From positions 1 through 42,785 of the forward strand of contig JAPPNF010000122.1 of the NCBI GenBank assembly GCA_028818755.1: a DNA stretch of 42,785 nucleotides, read 5' to 3'. The notes under the pieces were generated by a model. That model was given only the letters and a program-made list of their open reading frames with translations. It was not told where the DNA came from and did not search any database. Position numbers and translations under genes: made by a program. This stretch comes from Deltaproteobacteria bacterium. Lineage in GTDB: Bacteria > Desulfobacterota > Binatia > UBA9968 > JAJDTQ01. Position 1 is the first letter of the stretch. Each line of letters starts with the position of its first letter. Positions 1-7,122 of this stretch are shown here, in pieces.

Positions 1-94
1 CCGCCACTGCTCGTCATCGCGCCTTGCCGACAACAAAAAATCCTCCGCATATTATCATGCGAATTAACCGGACAGGACACTACCTGTTTTCGCT

Positions 95-1270
95 CTACGA
101 ACCAAGCACCTCGCGCGCAATGATGAGTTTCTGGATCTCAGAGGTCCCTTCGTAGATGCGCAGCGCCCGGACGTCACGGTAGAGCCGCTCGGTGACGCTG
201 CCCGACACGAGCCCGCGGCCCCCGAGTATCTGCAGGGCCTGATCGACGATGCGCTGGGCCGCCTCGGTGGCGAACAGCTTGGCCATGGAGGACTTGTGCG
301 CCAGACCGGCCTCGCCCTGATCGTGAGCCTCGGCGGCCCGGTAGACCAGCAGGCGCGCCGCCTCAAGCTCCGTGGACATGTCCGCGATCTTGAACCGGAT
401 GGCCTGGAAGCGGTCCAGGGTACGTCCGAACTGGCGCCGCTGTCGCGCGTGGCGAATCGCCTCCGCCAGGGCGCGGCCCGCCATGCCCACCGCCGCCGCC
501 CCAACGCTGCATCGGAGCGCTTCCAGGGTCGCCAATGCGACCCCTAGTCCGCGTTTGGCATCCCCCAGGAGCTGGCTTTCGGAAACGCGGCAGCCTTCGA
601 AGGCCACGGTTCCGATGGGATGAGGCGAGACCAGCGCCAGGCGCTCCCTGACCACCACGCCCGGAGCCGACGCCTCCACCACGAAGGCGCCGATGCCGTT
701 TCCCTTGCGCGCCGGATGGGTGCTGCCGAACACCATGTAGAGATCCGCCAGGCCGGCGTTGGAAATGAGGCTCTTGACGCCGTCGAGCACGTAGGCGCCG
801 CCGCGCTTGCGCGCCCGCAGCCTCAGGGCGGCCGGGTCCGATCCGGCCTCCGGCTCGGTCAGGGCGAACGCTCCCATGGCCCGCCCCGAGGCCAGGGCCG
901 GAAGATACGCGCGCTGCTGGCCCGGGTTTCCCGCCAGCACCAGCGGATGGGCGGCAAGGGCCTGGACCGCGAACAGGGTATCCGCCAGCGGCGACACACC
1001 CGCCAGCGTCTCGCGGATCACGCACAGATCGCGAACCTGCACGCGGACGCGCGCGCCGCCGAACCCGCGCGGCGCGACAAAGCGGAAAACCCCATGCTCG
1101 GCGAGCTTCCCGAACGCCGCCCGCGCGGCCTCGTCGCCGGCGGCCGAATCGATCCCGCCCAACTCGGCCTCCGCCCAGACGGACACCTCCCGCCGCAGCC
1201 GAAGCTGCGGCGCGGGCAACCCGAATTCCCTGTCCCCTGCTCCCGTCACCGGACGCCCCACCTCGAACAA
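95..1270 (-). CDS. acyl-CoA dehydrogenase family protein
   Basis: A 391-residue flavoprotein of the acyl-CoA dehydrogenase family, which introduces an alpha,beta double bond into an acyl-CoA and passes electrons to ETF. Visible family signatures are the flavin/substrate-binding stretch ALTEPEAGSDP near residue 137, the RRQFGRTLDRFQ segment in the C-terminal helical domain, and YEGTSEIQ near the C-terminus, whose Glu (about residue 374) sits where the catalytic base lies in medium-chain enzymes. The start is uncertain: the frame opens with TTG at 1270, only 3 nt after the stop of the upstream crotonase, which suggests coupled translation. It is the last gene of an SDR-crotonase-dehydrogenase set, so it probably acts on a CoA-activated ring or branched acid rather than in housekeeping beta-oxidation. 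The substrate cannot be told from the sequence. Confidence 0.93.
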   Translation of the reverse strand: MFEVGRPVTGAGDREFGLPAPQLRLRREVSVWAEAELGGIDSAAGDEAARAAFGKLAEHGVFRFVAPRGFGGARVRVQVRDLCVIRETLAGVSPLADTLFAVQALAAHPLVLAGNPGQQRAYLPALASGRAMGAFALTEPEAGSDPAALRLRARKRGGAYVLDGVKSLISNAGLADLYMVFGSTHPARKGNGIGAFVVEASAPGVVVRERLALVSPHPIGTVAFEGCRVSESQLLGDAKRGLGVALATLEALRCSVGAAAVGMAGRALAEAIRHARQRRQFGRTLDRFQAIRFKIADMSTELEAARLLVYRAAEAHDQGEAGLAHKSSMAKLFATEAAQRIVDQALQILGGRGLVSGSVTERLYRDVRALRIYEGTSEIQKLIIAREVLGS

Positions 1271-1273
1271 TGC

Positions 1274-2068
1274 CTAGTCCCGGTTGAATCGCGGCGTTTC
1301 CTTTTCCATGAAGGCGCGAAAGCCTTCGTGGAAGTCCGCGGTCTGCATGCAATGGGCCTGGGTCATGGCCTCCATCTCCAGGGCTGCGTCCAGGTCCATT
1401 CCCGCTTCCAGATCCAGCAGCTTCTTGGTGAGCCCGATGGCGAAGCGCGGCCCGTCCCGCAGCCGGCTGGCCAGTTTCAGCGCCTCGGGCATCAACTCCT
1501 CGTGGGGCACCACCTTGTTGGCCAGGCCGATCCTGTAGGCTTCGGCGGCGTCGATGGCGTCTCCCAACGAAAGCAGCTCCATGGCGCGCCCCGTGCCGAC
1601 GATGCGCGGCAGCAGATGGATGGCGCCCATGTCCGATCCCGCCAGGCCTACCTTGACGAACAGGAAAGCCATTCTCGCCCGGTCCGACAGGACCCGCAGA
1701 TCGCTCGCCAGCGCCAGGACCGCTCCGGCGCCCGCCGCCACTCCGTTCACCGCGGCGACGATGGGTTTCTCCAGCGCGCGCATGTTGCGCACGACGTCGC
1801 AGGTGAGGCGCGTGAACCGGTACAGCCCGGCGCCGTCCATCTTCAGCAGCTCGCCGATGATGTCGTCGACGCTGCCGCCGGAGCAGAACCCCTTGCCCGC
1901 GCCGGTGATCACCAGCACGTGGACCCGGCTGTCCGCCGCCACCGAGCCGGTCAGCTCCGCCAACTCCTCGTAGGTGCGGAAGGTCAGGGCGTTGAGCTGC
2001 CCGGGATTGTTGAGGCGGACGGTGGCGATGCCGCCGTCCACTGTGTAGTCGAAGCTCTCGTATGCCAT
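1274..2068 (-). CDS. enoyl-CoA hydratase/isomerase (crotonase) family protein
   Basis: A 264-residue crotonase-fold protein. The oxyanion-hole segments are present (GKGFCSGGSVDD near residues 58-69 and VNGVAAGAG near 108-115). The two glutamates used by true enoyl-CoA hydratases are absent: the first site reads GAGAVLALASD, and the second region reads VKVGLAGSDMGA, giving Asp (about residue 146) where hydratases have Glu. A single Asp there is typical of isomerase-type members such as PaaG, so isomerase or ring-hydrolase chemistry is likelier than hydration. The start at 2068 is chosen for AGGACGG just upstream and because the protein then opens MAYESFDYTV, a normal crotonase N-terminus; an upstream in-frame extension of 23 codons looks non-coding. 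It lies between the SDR and the acyl-CoA dehydrogenase on the same strand. Confidence 0.93.
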   Translation of the reverse strand: MAYESFDYTVDGGIATVRLNNPGQLNALTFRTYEELAELTGSVAADSRVHVLVITGAGKGFCSGGSVDDIIGELLKMDGAGLYRFTRLTCDVVRNMRALEKPIVAAVNGVAAGAGAVLALASDLRVLSDRARMAFLFVKVGLAGSDMGAIHLLPRIVGTGRAMELLSLGDAIDAAEAYRIGLANKVVPHEELMPEALKLASRLRDGPRFAIGLTKKLLDLEAGMDLDAALEMEAMTQAHCMQTADFHEGFRAFMEKETPRFNRD

Positions 2069-2169
2069 TCTACCGTCCTGTCTTCGCCGCAGGGGCGCGA
2101 AAGGGTTCGAAACCGGGCCGCGCGCGTTTTGTCGCACCCTGCCGACCCGGAACGATGTCCCGCCTTGTG

Positions 2170-2946
2170 TCAGCCCATGAACGCGCCGCCGTCAACGTTG
2201 ATGCCCTGGCCGGTAACGGAATCGCTCGCGGGTCCGGCCAGCAGAACCGCCAGCTCCGCCACTTCGTCCGGTGTCACGAGCCGCCGTTGCGGCGAGGTGC
2301 GGGCGAACCTTTCCAGGACCTCCGGCGCCGTGGCGCCGACTTTGGCGGCCATCAGCCGGGCGTTCTCGCGCGTCAGTTCCGTGTCCACGTATCCTGGACA
2401 GATAGCGTTGACCGTAACACCCTTGCGCGCGGTTTCCAGCGCCAACACCCTCGTGAGTCCGAGGACGGCGTGCTTCGACGCGGTGTAGGCGGCGGTGTGG
2501 GAATACCCGGTCTTGGCCGTGGTGGACGCGATGTTGATGACACGGCCCCAGCCCGCGCCGATCATCGGCCCCAGAAACCGCTTGCAACAGTAGCACGTGC
2601 CCATGAAGTTCACGCGCAATACCTCTTCCAGCAGCTCGTCCTCCATCTCGAGAAAGCTCGCGGCGGGGGCGATGCCCGCGCTGTTGACCAGGATCTGCAC
2701 CACGCCCACCCGGCCGGCGCTCTTCGCCAGCGCGTCCACGGCCTCGCGGGAGCCCACGTCGCAGGCCACCGGGAAGGCCTCACCCCCGTGCCCGCGCACC
2801 TCCCCGGCGACCCGCGCCAGACGATTCTCCCGCCGCCCCGCCAGGACCACGCGGCAACCTTCCCGCGCCAGCGCCAGCGACACTGCCCGGCCGATGCCGC
2901 TCCCCGCGCCCGTTATCAGCGCGATCTTGCCCGCCAGTGAGTCCAA
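2170..2946 (-). CDS. SDR family oxidoreductase
   Basis: A classical short-chain dehydrogenase/reductase of 258 residues. It shows the NAD(P)-binding TGAGSGIG at residues 12-19, NSAG at 88-91 (usual NNAG), the catalytic Ser in NIAST (about 141), Tyr154 and Lys158 in YTASK, then CPGYVDTEL. It probably oxidises a 3-hydroxyacyl-CoA to the 3-oxo form, judging from the crotonase and acyl-CoA dehydrogenase that follow on the same strand. The start is placed at TTG 2946 because GGAG lies 6 nt upstream and the protein then begins directly before the first beta strand. A GTG at 2988 in frame would add 14 residues but falls inside a long inverted repeat and has no ribosome-binding site. Confidence 0.92.
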   Translation of the reverse strand: MDSLAGKIALITGAGSGIGRAVSLALAREGCRVVLAGRRENRLARVAGEVRGHGGEAFPVACDVGSREAVDALAKSAGRVGVVQILVNSAGIAPAASFLEMEDELLEEVLRVNFMGTCYCCKRFLGPMIGAGWGRVINIASTTAKTGYSHTAAYTASKHAVLGLTRVLALETARKGVTVNAICPGYVDTELTRENARLMAAKVGATAPEVLERFARTSPQRRLVTPDEVAELAVLLAGPASDSVTGQGINVDGGAFMG

Positions 2947-2980
2947 GGAGAACTCCAAATCGTCTAATGAATCCGACAGA

Positions 2981-3036
2981 CATGCCACGGGGCGCCACGC
3001 GACCGCCGCAAGGAATCGGGGGCGCGCCGTGGCATG
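2981..3036. repeat. long inverted repeat upstream of the SDR gene
   Basis: CATGCCACGGGGCGCC (2981-2996) is matched in inverted orientation by GGCGCGCCGTGGCATG (3021-3036): 15 of 16 positions pair across a 24-nt loop. It sits immediately upstream of the preferred SDR start, in the region between divergent SDR and TolC genes. It could be an operator, an mRNA leader hairpin or the relic of a small mobile element. Confidence 0.6.
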
Positions 3037-3060
3037 TGTTTTGCACTATGTGTTTGCACT
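3035..3060. repeat. direct repeat in the SDR/TolC divergent intergenic region
   Basis: TGTGTTTTGCACTA (3035-3048) is followed at once by TGTGTTTGCACT (3049-3060), an imperfect tandem direct repeat differing by one T. Its place between divergent genes would suit a regulator binding site, but no regulator gene is nearby. Confidence 0.4.
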
Positions 3061-3125
3061 TTATTCCCTCTGGCCGGAAGCATTCAAGCGCGCCACCGGG
3101 AGGGTTTCCAAACACGCGTTTTCCC

Positions 3126-3153
3126 TTGTTGAACGGGTGGGCGCTGATATAGA
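3126..3153 (+). promoter_or_regulatory. candidate sigma70-type promoter for tolC-family gene
   Basis: TTGTTG at 3126-3131, a 16-nt spacer and TATAGA at 3148-3153 form a weak promoter-like pair about 60 nt upstream of the TolC-family start. Both boxes match the consensus only partly, so this is tentative. Confidence 0.25.
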
Positions 3154-3215
3154 ACCGGTTTGCAAGCAAAGGCTCGGAACACATGCGCGAGGAGACGCGT
3201 CACAAGGAGGTCGTT

Positions 3216-4505
3216 ATGCGATGCCGCAAGAATGGGGCCGCGGTATTGGGGATCGGGGCATTCGTTTTGCTCGGGATGTTCCAGTCCGCCACTGCTCAAC
3301 AGTCGGACCCGGAAATGCTGACGCTGCAGCAAGCCGAGCGCATCGCCCTGGAGACCCATCCGGGAATCCGCGCCGCCAAGGAACGGGTCAAGGTGCAGGA
3401 GGCCGTGGTGACGAGGACCAGGGCCGGCTGGTATCCCACGGCCGGAATCCGCGGCTCGTACCAGAACCAACCCGTCACCGACAACCCCAATACGGACAAG
3501 AACCTCTTCAATACGAGCGGCCAGGTCGAATGGCTAGTGGCCGACTTCGGCCGCCGCGAGGGCAACATCCGCCGGGAAGAGGACACGCTGGAAGCCCGGC
3601 GGTTCCTGGAGAAGACGTCGATGGAGGAGGTGGTGCTTGCGGTGCGCCGGGCCTTCTTCAACTACCTGCGCGCCGAGGCGCTGGTGCGGGTGGAGCAGGA
3701 TACGGTCAAGGACCGCGAAACCCTGGTGCGCCAGGCCCAGGGGTTCTTCGACGTGGGCACGCGCCCCAAGATCGACGTCGCCCGGGCCGAAGCGAGCCTC
3801 TTCGCGGCCAAGGCCGGACTCATCGCGGCACAGAACGGCGTCAGGATCGCCTGGGCGCGGCTCAAGAGCGCCATGGGCGTGAGCCGGTTCCCGGAGCGTC
3901 GAGTGGCCTCCGACGTCAACGTCCGGCCGTCCGGCCTGTCGCTGGAGGACGCGGTCAAGGCCGCCTTCGAATCGCGCACGGAGCTGATGGAGTTCCAGTC
4001 CCGCCTCAAGGCCCAGCAGGAGGCCATCGACGTGGTCAAGCGCGGCCGCATGCCGAGGCTCCGCTTCAACGGACAATACGGCCGGCGCCTGCACAACGAC
4101 CGGGATATCCTCAGCTCGACGCTGACCCTGGAAGTCCCCCTGTTCCCGGGCTTTACCCTCAAGCCCGAGATCGAGAGAGCCGTCCGCGACTACGCGGTCA
4201 TCAAGGCGCAACGGGAAGAGCAGCAGCAACGCATCGCGCTGGAGGTGGAAGAGGCTTTCCTGAATCTCGTGGAGGCAGGGGAGCGGATCAGGGCCAACGA
4301 GGCGCAGCAGAAGTCGGCCAAGGAAAACCTCGACCTGGCCAACGGCCGTTATCAGGTTGGGGTGGGCTCGATCATCGAGATCACCGAAGCCCAGGTCATC
4401 AACACCAGGGCCCAGACCGACCACATACGGTCCATCTACGACCACAAGGTGGCGGAGGCGCGGCTGGCCCGGGCGATGGGCCGGGGTTCGGAGTTCAGCC
4501 CGTAG
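3216..4505 (+). CDS. TolC family outer membrane efflux protein
   Basis: A 429-residue outer-membrane efflux channel protein. The N-terminus has a signal peptide (basic MRCRKNG, hydrophobic core, cleavage near SATAQQ). The mature part begins LTLQQAERIALETHPGI, the classic opening of the duplicated TolC/OEP domain. Long amphipathic helices (for example residues 140-200 and 320-420) alternate with short beta-strand segments, and a second OEP repeat starts near LSLEDAVKAAFESRTEL. The start is fixed by AAGGAGG at 3204-3210 ahead of ATG 3216. TolC proteins trimerise and join with periplasmic adaptors and inner-membrane pumps, but no adaptor or pump is adjacent, so partners must be elsewhere. It ends at a palindromic repeat shared with the convergent BamD-type gene. 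Confidence 0.93.
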   Translation: MRCRKNGAAVLGIGAFVLLGMFQSATAQQSDPEMLTLQQAERIALETHPGIRAAKERVKVQEAVVTRTRAGWYPTAGIRGSYQNQPVTDNPNTDKNLFNTSGQVEWLVADFGRREGNIRREEDTLEARRFLEKTSMEEVVLAVRRAFFNYLRAEALVRVEQDTVKDRETLVRQAQGFFDVGTRPKIDVARAEASLFAAKAGLIAAQNGVRIAWARLKSAMGVSRFPERRVASDVNVRPSGLSLEDAVKAAFESRTELMEFQSRLKAQQEAIDVVKRGRMPRLRFNGQYGRRLHNDRDILSSTLTLEVPLFPGFTLKPEIERAVRDYAVIKAQREEQQQRIALEVEEAFLNLVEAGERIRANEAQQKSAKENLDLANGRYQVGVGSIIEITEAQVINTRAQTDHIRSIYDHKVAEARLARAMGRGSEFSP

Positions 4506-4506
4506 T

Positions 4507-4600
4507 CCCTCACCCCGACCCTCTCCCAGAGGGAGAGGGAGCGGAGCCGATACAACCCCTCTCCCTCTGGGAGAGGGTGGCCGAAGGCCGGGTGAGGGCC
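4507..4600. repeat. palindromic repeat, family A copy 1 (probable bidirectional terminator)
   Basis: The segment contains CCCTCTCCCAGAGGGAGAGGG and, farther on, its inverted partner, flanked outside by CCCTCACCC and GGGTGAGGG, so the whole 94 bp folds as a nested palindrome. It fills the space between convergent TolC (stop 4503-4505) and BamD (stop 4600-4602). Related copies lie near 16954-17131, 30269-30340 and 42633-42672. Confidence 0.85.
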
Positions 4601-6072
4601 TAGGGCGACGCCGGCGGGGGCGGAAGATCGCGGGAGGGGTCGATCCCTTCTTTCCCGAGCTGCCGGTCGATTCCCTGCAGCAGGCCGGAGCGGGCTTCGT
4701 CCGGGGCGGCGGCTTCCTTGGGAGCGGGCTTGGGCTTCTTGACGGAGAAGAGCGCGGGATCGGCGGCCGGCGCCTTCGGAGCGCTCGCCGACGGCTTCTC
4801 GCCGCCCAGCCGCGTATCGATATCGCCGATGACCTTGGCGGGATCATCGGGGGCGGGCCCCGTTTCCTTCTCCTCCGGCGGAAGGGCGCTCACCGGAGGC
4901 TTGGGCGCGCCTCCCTTGGGAGGCTCCCCTGTCCTCAACGTCTTGTCGACGCCTTCCACCACCGCCTTGGCGGTCGCCGTTTCGGCCGCCGTCGGCTTTA
5001 CCGGTTGCGTTGCGGGTCTCTCCACTTCCCCTTCAAACCACGAGGCCGGGTTGAGGTAGCTGAACCAGCTCTTTTTCTGTTCCGGCGGCGCGGTTTCCTC
5101 GACCGGCGCGTTCGCTTCATCGCCGGCCGCCGCCGGTGCGGAGGCCACCTTCCGCTCCTCCGGCTCATCCTCCCCCCGGTCGCCCCAGGAGAACGGGTTC
5201 AGGTAGCCGTACCAGGTCTTGCGCGACGGGTCTTCGTACTCGTAGCCCGGCTTGGTGATGAGCCGGGGCGGTTCCGTCGCGGCGCTCTCCGCGGCCGGCG
5301 CCTTGGGCGGCGGATCCGTGGGCGCCGGTTTCGTCGCGGCGTCCTTCGCCTCCGTCGGCATCGCCGCCAGCGCGGCTTGCGCCTTGGGCGCCGTCGGCGT
5401 GTCGCCGTATTCGCGCAGAACGGTCTCGAAGCGCTCACGCGCCGCGGGATACCGCTCCTCCTTCACGTAGTAGTTGCCGACGTAGAGCTCCCGCTCCGCT
5501 AGGTGAACCCGTGTCTCGGCCAACTGCTTGCGCGCGTCCGCGGCATGCTCCGACTCCGGATGATCCTTGATCACGGATTCGAAGTACCCTCTTGCCTGCC
5601 GGACCTTCTCCAGGTCCCGGTCTACACCGGTGAACTGAGCCAGGTTGACGCGTCCGAGTTGGTACTTGACGTAGGGCAGGTGCCGGCCCGTGGGCTGAAA
5701 AGTCAGGTAGTTCTTGTAGGTCTCGTCCGCCTGGACGTACTCCTCGTTCCGGTAATAGGCCTCGGCGATCTTCAACTCGGCGGCCTCGGCTTCCTCGCTG
5801 AACGGATACTCGTCCCGGAGCTTCTGGAAGAACGATATCGAGCGCGCGTAGCGCCCCCTTTCGAAATAGTCGATGCCGTCCTTGTACAACGCCGCGGCCG
5901 TCGGGGTCGACTTGGAGCGCGGGTCGGACTCGAACAGCTCCGTAACCACGCCGGTGAAGTCGCCCAGCCTGGGGAACCTCGGTTGTTCCCCCGAGGGGCC
6001 GGTACAGCCGTTCAACAGCAGCGCGGCCACGACCCCGACCAGGGCACGTCTCAGGTGATTCCGTTCATGCAT
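4600..6072 (-). CDS. bamD: outer membrane assembly lipoprotein BamD, with long C-terminal extension
   Basis: A 490-residue lipoprotein. Residues 1-23 form a type II signal peptide with lipobox LLNGC (Cys23 lipidated). Residues about 58-225 are TPR-like repeats typical of BamD/ComL (ALYKDGIDYFERGRYARSI, QKLRDEYPFSEEAEAAEL, a YVKYQLG segment, YFESVIKDHPESEHA, YVGNYYVKEERYPAA). BamD is the lipoprotein partner of BamA in beta-barrel insertion. Typical BamD is about 240-280 residues; here about 260 extra residues rich in Pro, Ala, Lys and Glu follow. This tail has two copies of a W-x-x-YLNP-x-SW motif (about 286-296 and 335-345) and three copies of a short IDxxL(G/R)xGE-like motif (about 374, 417 and 468). 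The start at 6072 has GAGG 8 nt upstream and gives an intact lipobox; in-frame sequence farther upstream overlaps the divergent gene and is not coding. Confidence 0.88.
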   Translation of the reverse strand: MHERNHLRRALVGVVAALLLNGCTGPSGEQPRFPRLGDFTGVVTELFESDPRSKSTPTAAALYKDGIDYFERGRYARSISFFQKLRDEYPFSEEAEAAELKIAEAYYRNEEYVQADETYKNYLTFQPTGRHLPYVKYQLGRVNLAQFTGVDRDLEKVRQARGYFESVIKDHPESEHAADARKQLAETRVHLAERELYVGNYYVKEERYPAARERFETVLREYGDTPTAPKAQAALAAMPTEAKDAATKPAPTDPPPKAPAAESAATEPPRLITKPGYEYEDPSRKTWYGYLNPFSWGDRGEDEPEERKVASAPAAAGDEANAPVEETAPPEQKKSWFSYLNPASWFEGEVERPATQPVKPTAAETATAKAVVEGVDKTLRTGEPPKGGAPKPPVSALPPEEKETGPAPDDPAKVIGDIDTRLGGEKPSASAPKAPAADPALFSVKKPKPAPKEAAAPDEARSGLLQGIDRQLGKEGIDPSRDLPPPPASP

Positions 6073-6249
6073 TTCAGCGGCCTCGACGAAATGATCCAGA
6101 ACATCTATCACGGTCCCGACGCGGCCTTCAAGGACACTAGGCACAAGTTGAGGCCGTGTTCCGGTACCCCTTGCCGGCTGCCGGGTTGACGGGACCGGTC
6201 CGAATCCCGAATCATGGAGAGCGAAACTCAGGCCGCAAAAGGAGCCGCC

Positions 6250-7074
6250 ATGTCGAACTACCGGACCGTCGCCATCGAGAAGGAAGGCGCGGTGATAACC
6301 GTGGTGCTGAACCGCCCGGAAAAGCGCAACGCCATGAACCCGTTGATGCACCGGGAGATGAACGAGGTCCTGACCGAGGTGGAGCGGGACCCGAAGACGC
6401 GGGTGCTGGTGGTCACCGGCGCGCCGCCGGCCTTCTGCTCGGGCATGGACCTCAAGGAATACTTCCACGAGGTCGACGACGTGGACGCCGAGCGCCACAT
6501 CAACCGGCGCGTCGCCAATGAATGGTGCGACCGCATGCTGCGAATGTTTCCCAAGCCCACCATCGCCATGGTCAACGGCCACTGTTTCGGCGGCGCGTTC
6601 ACCATCGTCGCCTCCTGCGATTTCGCCCTGGCGTCGGACGACGCGGTGTTCGGGCTGAGCGAGGTCAACTGGGGCAACCTGCCCGCCGGGCTGGTGTCCA
6701 AGGTCGTCGCCACCCTGATGCCCTACCGCGACGCCCTCTACTACGCCATGACCGGCAAGACCTTCGACGGACGGCGCGCCGCCGAGGTGCGGCTGGTCAA
6801 CGAGTCCGTGCCGGCCGCGCGCCTCCGGGAAGAGGTCATGGCGCTGGCAGAGCACCTGGCGTCGCTGGACGAGGCGGCGGTGCGCGCCACCAAGGAAGCG
6901 TTCAAGCAGGTGGTGGACATGTCCTACGACCAGGCCTACTGGTTCCTAATGAGCAAGAGCAACGAACTCCGCTGGCGGCACCAGCAGACCGGCCGCGGCG
7001 GCGAGGGCATCGAGAAGTTTCTGGCCAAGGAATACCGTCCGGGGGTGAGCTCGTTCACGAAGACCGGCGGGTAG
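6250..7074 (+). CDS. p-hydroxycinnamoyl-CoA hydratase/lyase-like crotonase
   Basis: A 274-residue crotonase closely resembling hydroxycinnamoyl-CoA hydratase-lyase (feruloyl-CoA to vanillin plus acetyl-CoA). Diagnostic stretches are LNRPEKRNAM, SGMDLKEYFHEVD (Met66 near the oxyanion hole, Tyr71 where the family binds the phenol), AMVNGHCFGGAF and FGLSEVNWGNLPAG (Glu138 and Trp141 matching the catalytic Glu and Trp of the Pseudomonas enzyme as I recall it). The second phenol-binding Tyr near the C-terminus is not clearly conserved, since this region reads YWFLMSKSN, so the substrate may differ. The start has AAAAGGAG upstream of ATG 6250; the first in-frame start (6214) lacks one. No feruloyl-CoA synthetase or vanillin dehydrogenase is nearby. 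It is divergent from bamD and convergent with hyuB. Confidence 0.85.
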   Translation: MSNYRTVAIEKEGAVITVVLNRPEKRNAMNPLMHREMNEVLTEVERDPKTRVLVVTGAPPAFCSGMDLKEYFHEVDDVDAERHINRRVANEWCDRMLRMFPKPTIAMVNGHCFGGAFTIVASCDFALASDDAVFGLSEVNWGNLPAGLVSKVVATLMPYRDALYYAMTGKTFDGRRAAEVRLVNESVPAARLREEVMALAEHLASLDEAAVRATKEAFKQVVDMSYDQAYWFLMSKSNELRWRHQQTGRGGEGIEKFLAKEYRPGVSSFTKTGG

Positions 7075-7096
7075 GCGCCTATGCCGGCGGGCCCCG

Positions 7097-7122
7097 TAGG
7101 GGCCACCGGCCGGTCGCCCCTA
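7097..7122. repeat. 26-bp near-perfect palindrome between convergent genes
   Basis: TAGGGGC (7097-7103) and GCCCCTA (7116-7122) enclose the self-complementary ACCGGCCGGT (7105-7114), with one mismatched base on each side. It lies 22 nt after the hydratase-lyase stop and contains the hyuB stop codon (7120-7122). It would form a hairpin in either transcript and is a plausible shared terminator. Confidence 0.65.

Noticed and set aside
620..2488. Long open frame on the plus strand opposite the crotonase and acyl-CoA dehydrogenase genes
   Set aside because: Composition is that of an antisense reading of GC-rich codons, no family signature appears, and both genes on the minus strand are unmistakable.
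2597..4603. Plus-strand open frame running through the SDR upstream region and TolC
   Set aside because: Out of frame with the clear TolC gene and rich in Arg/Gly/Pro low-complexity sequence; no start signal.
6073..6855. Upstream in-frame extension of the bamD gene
   Set aside because: It overlaps the divergent hydratase-lyase on the opposite strand, and the lipobox of BamD requires the start at 6072.
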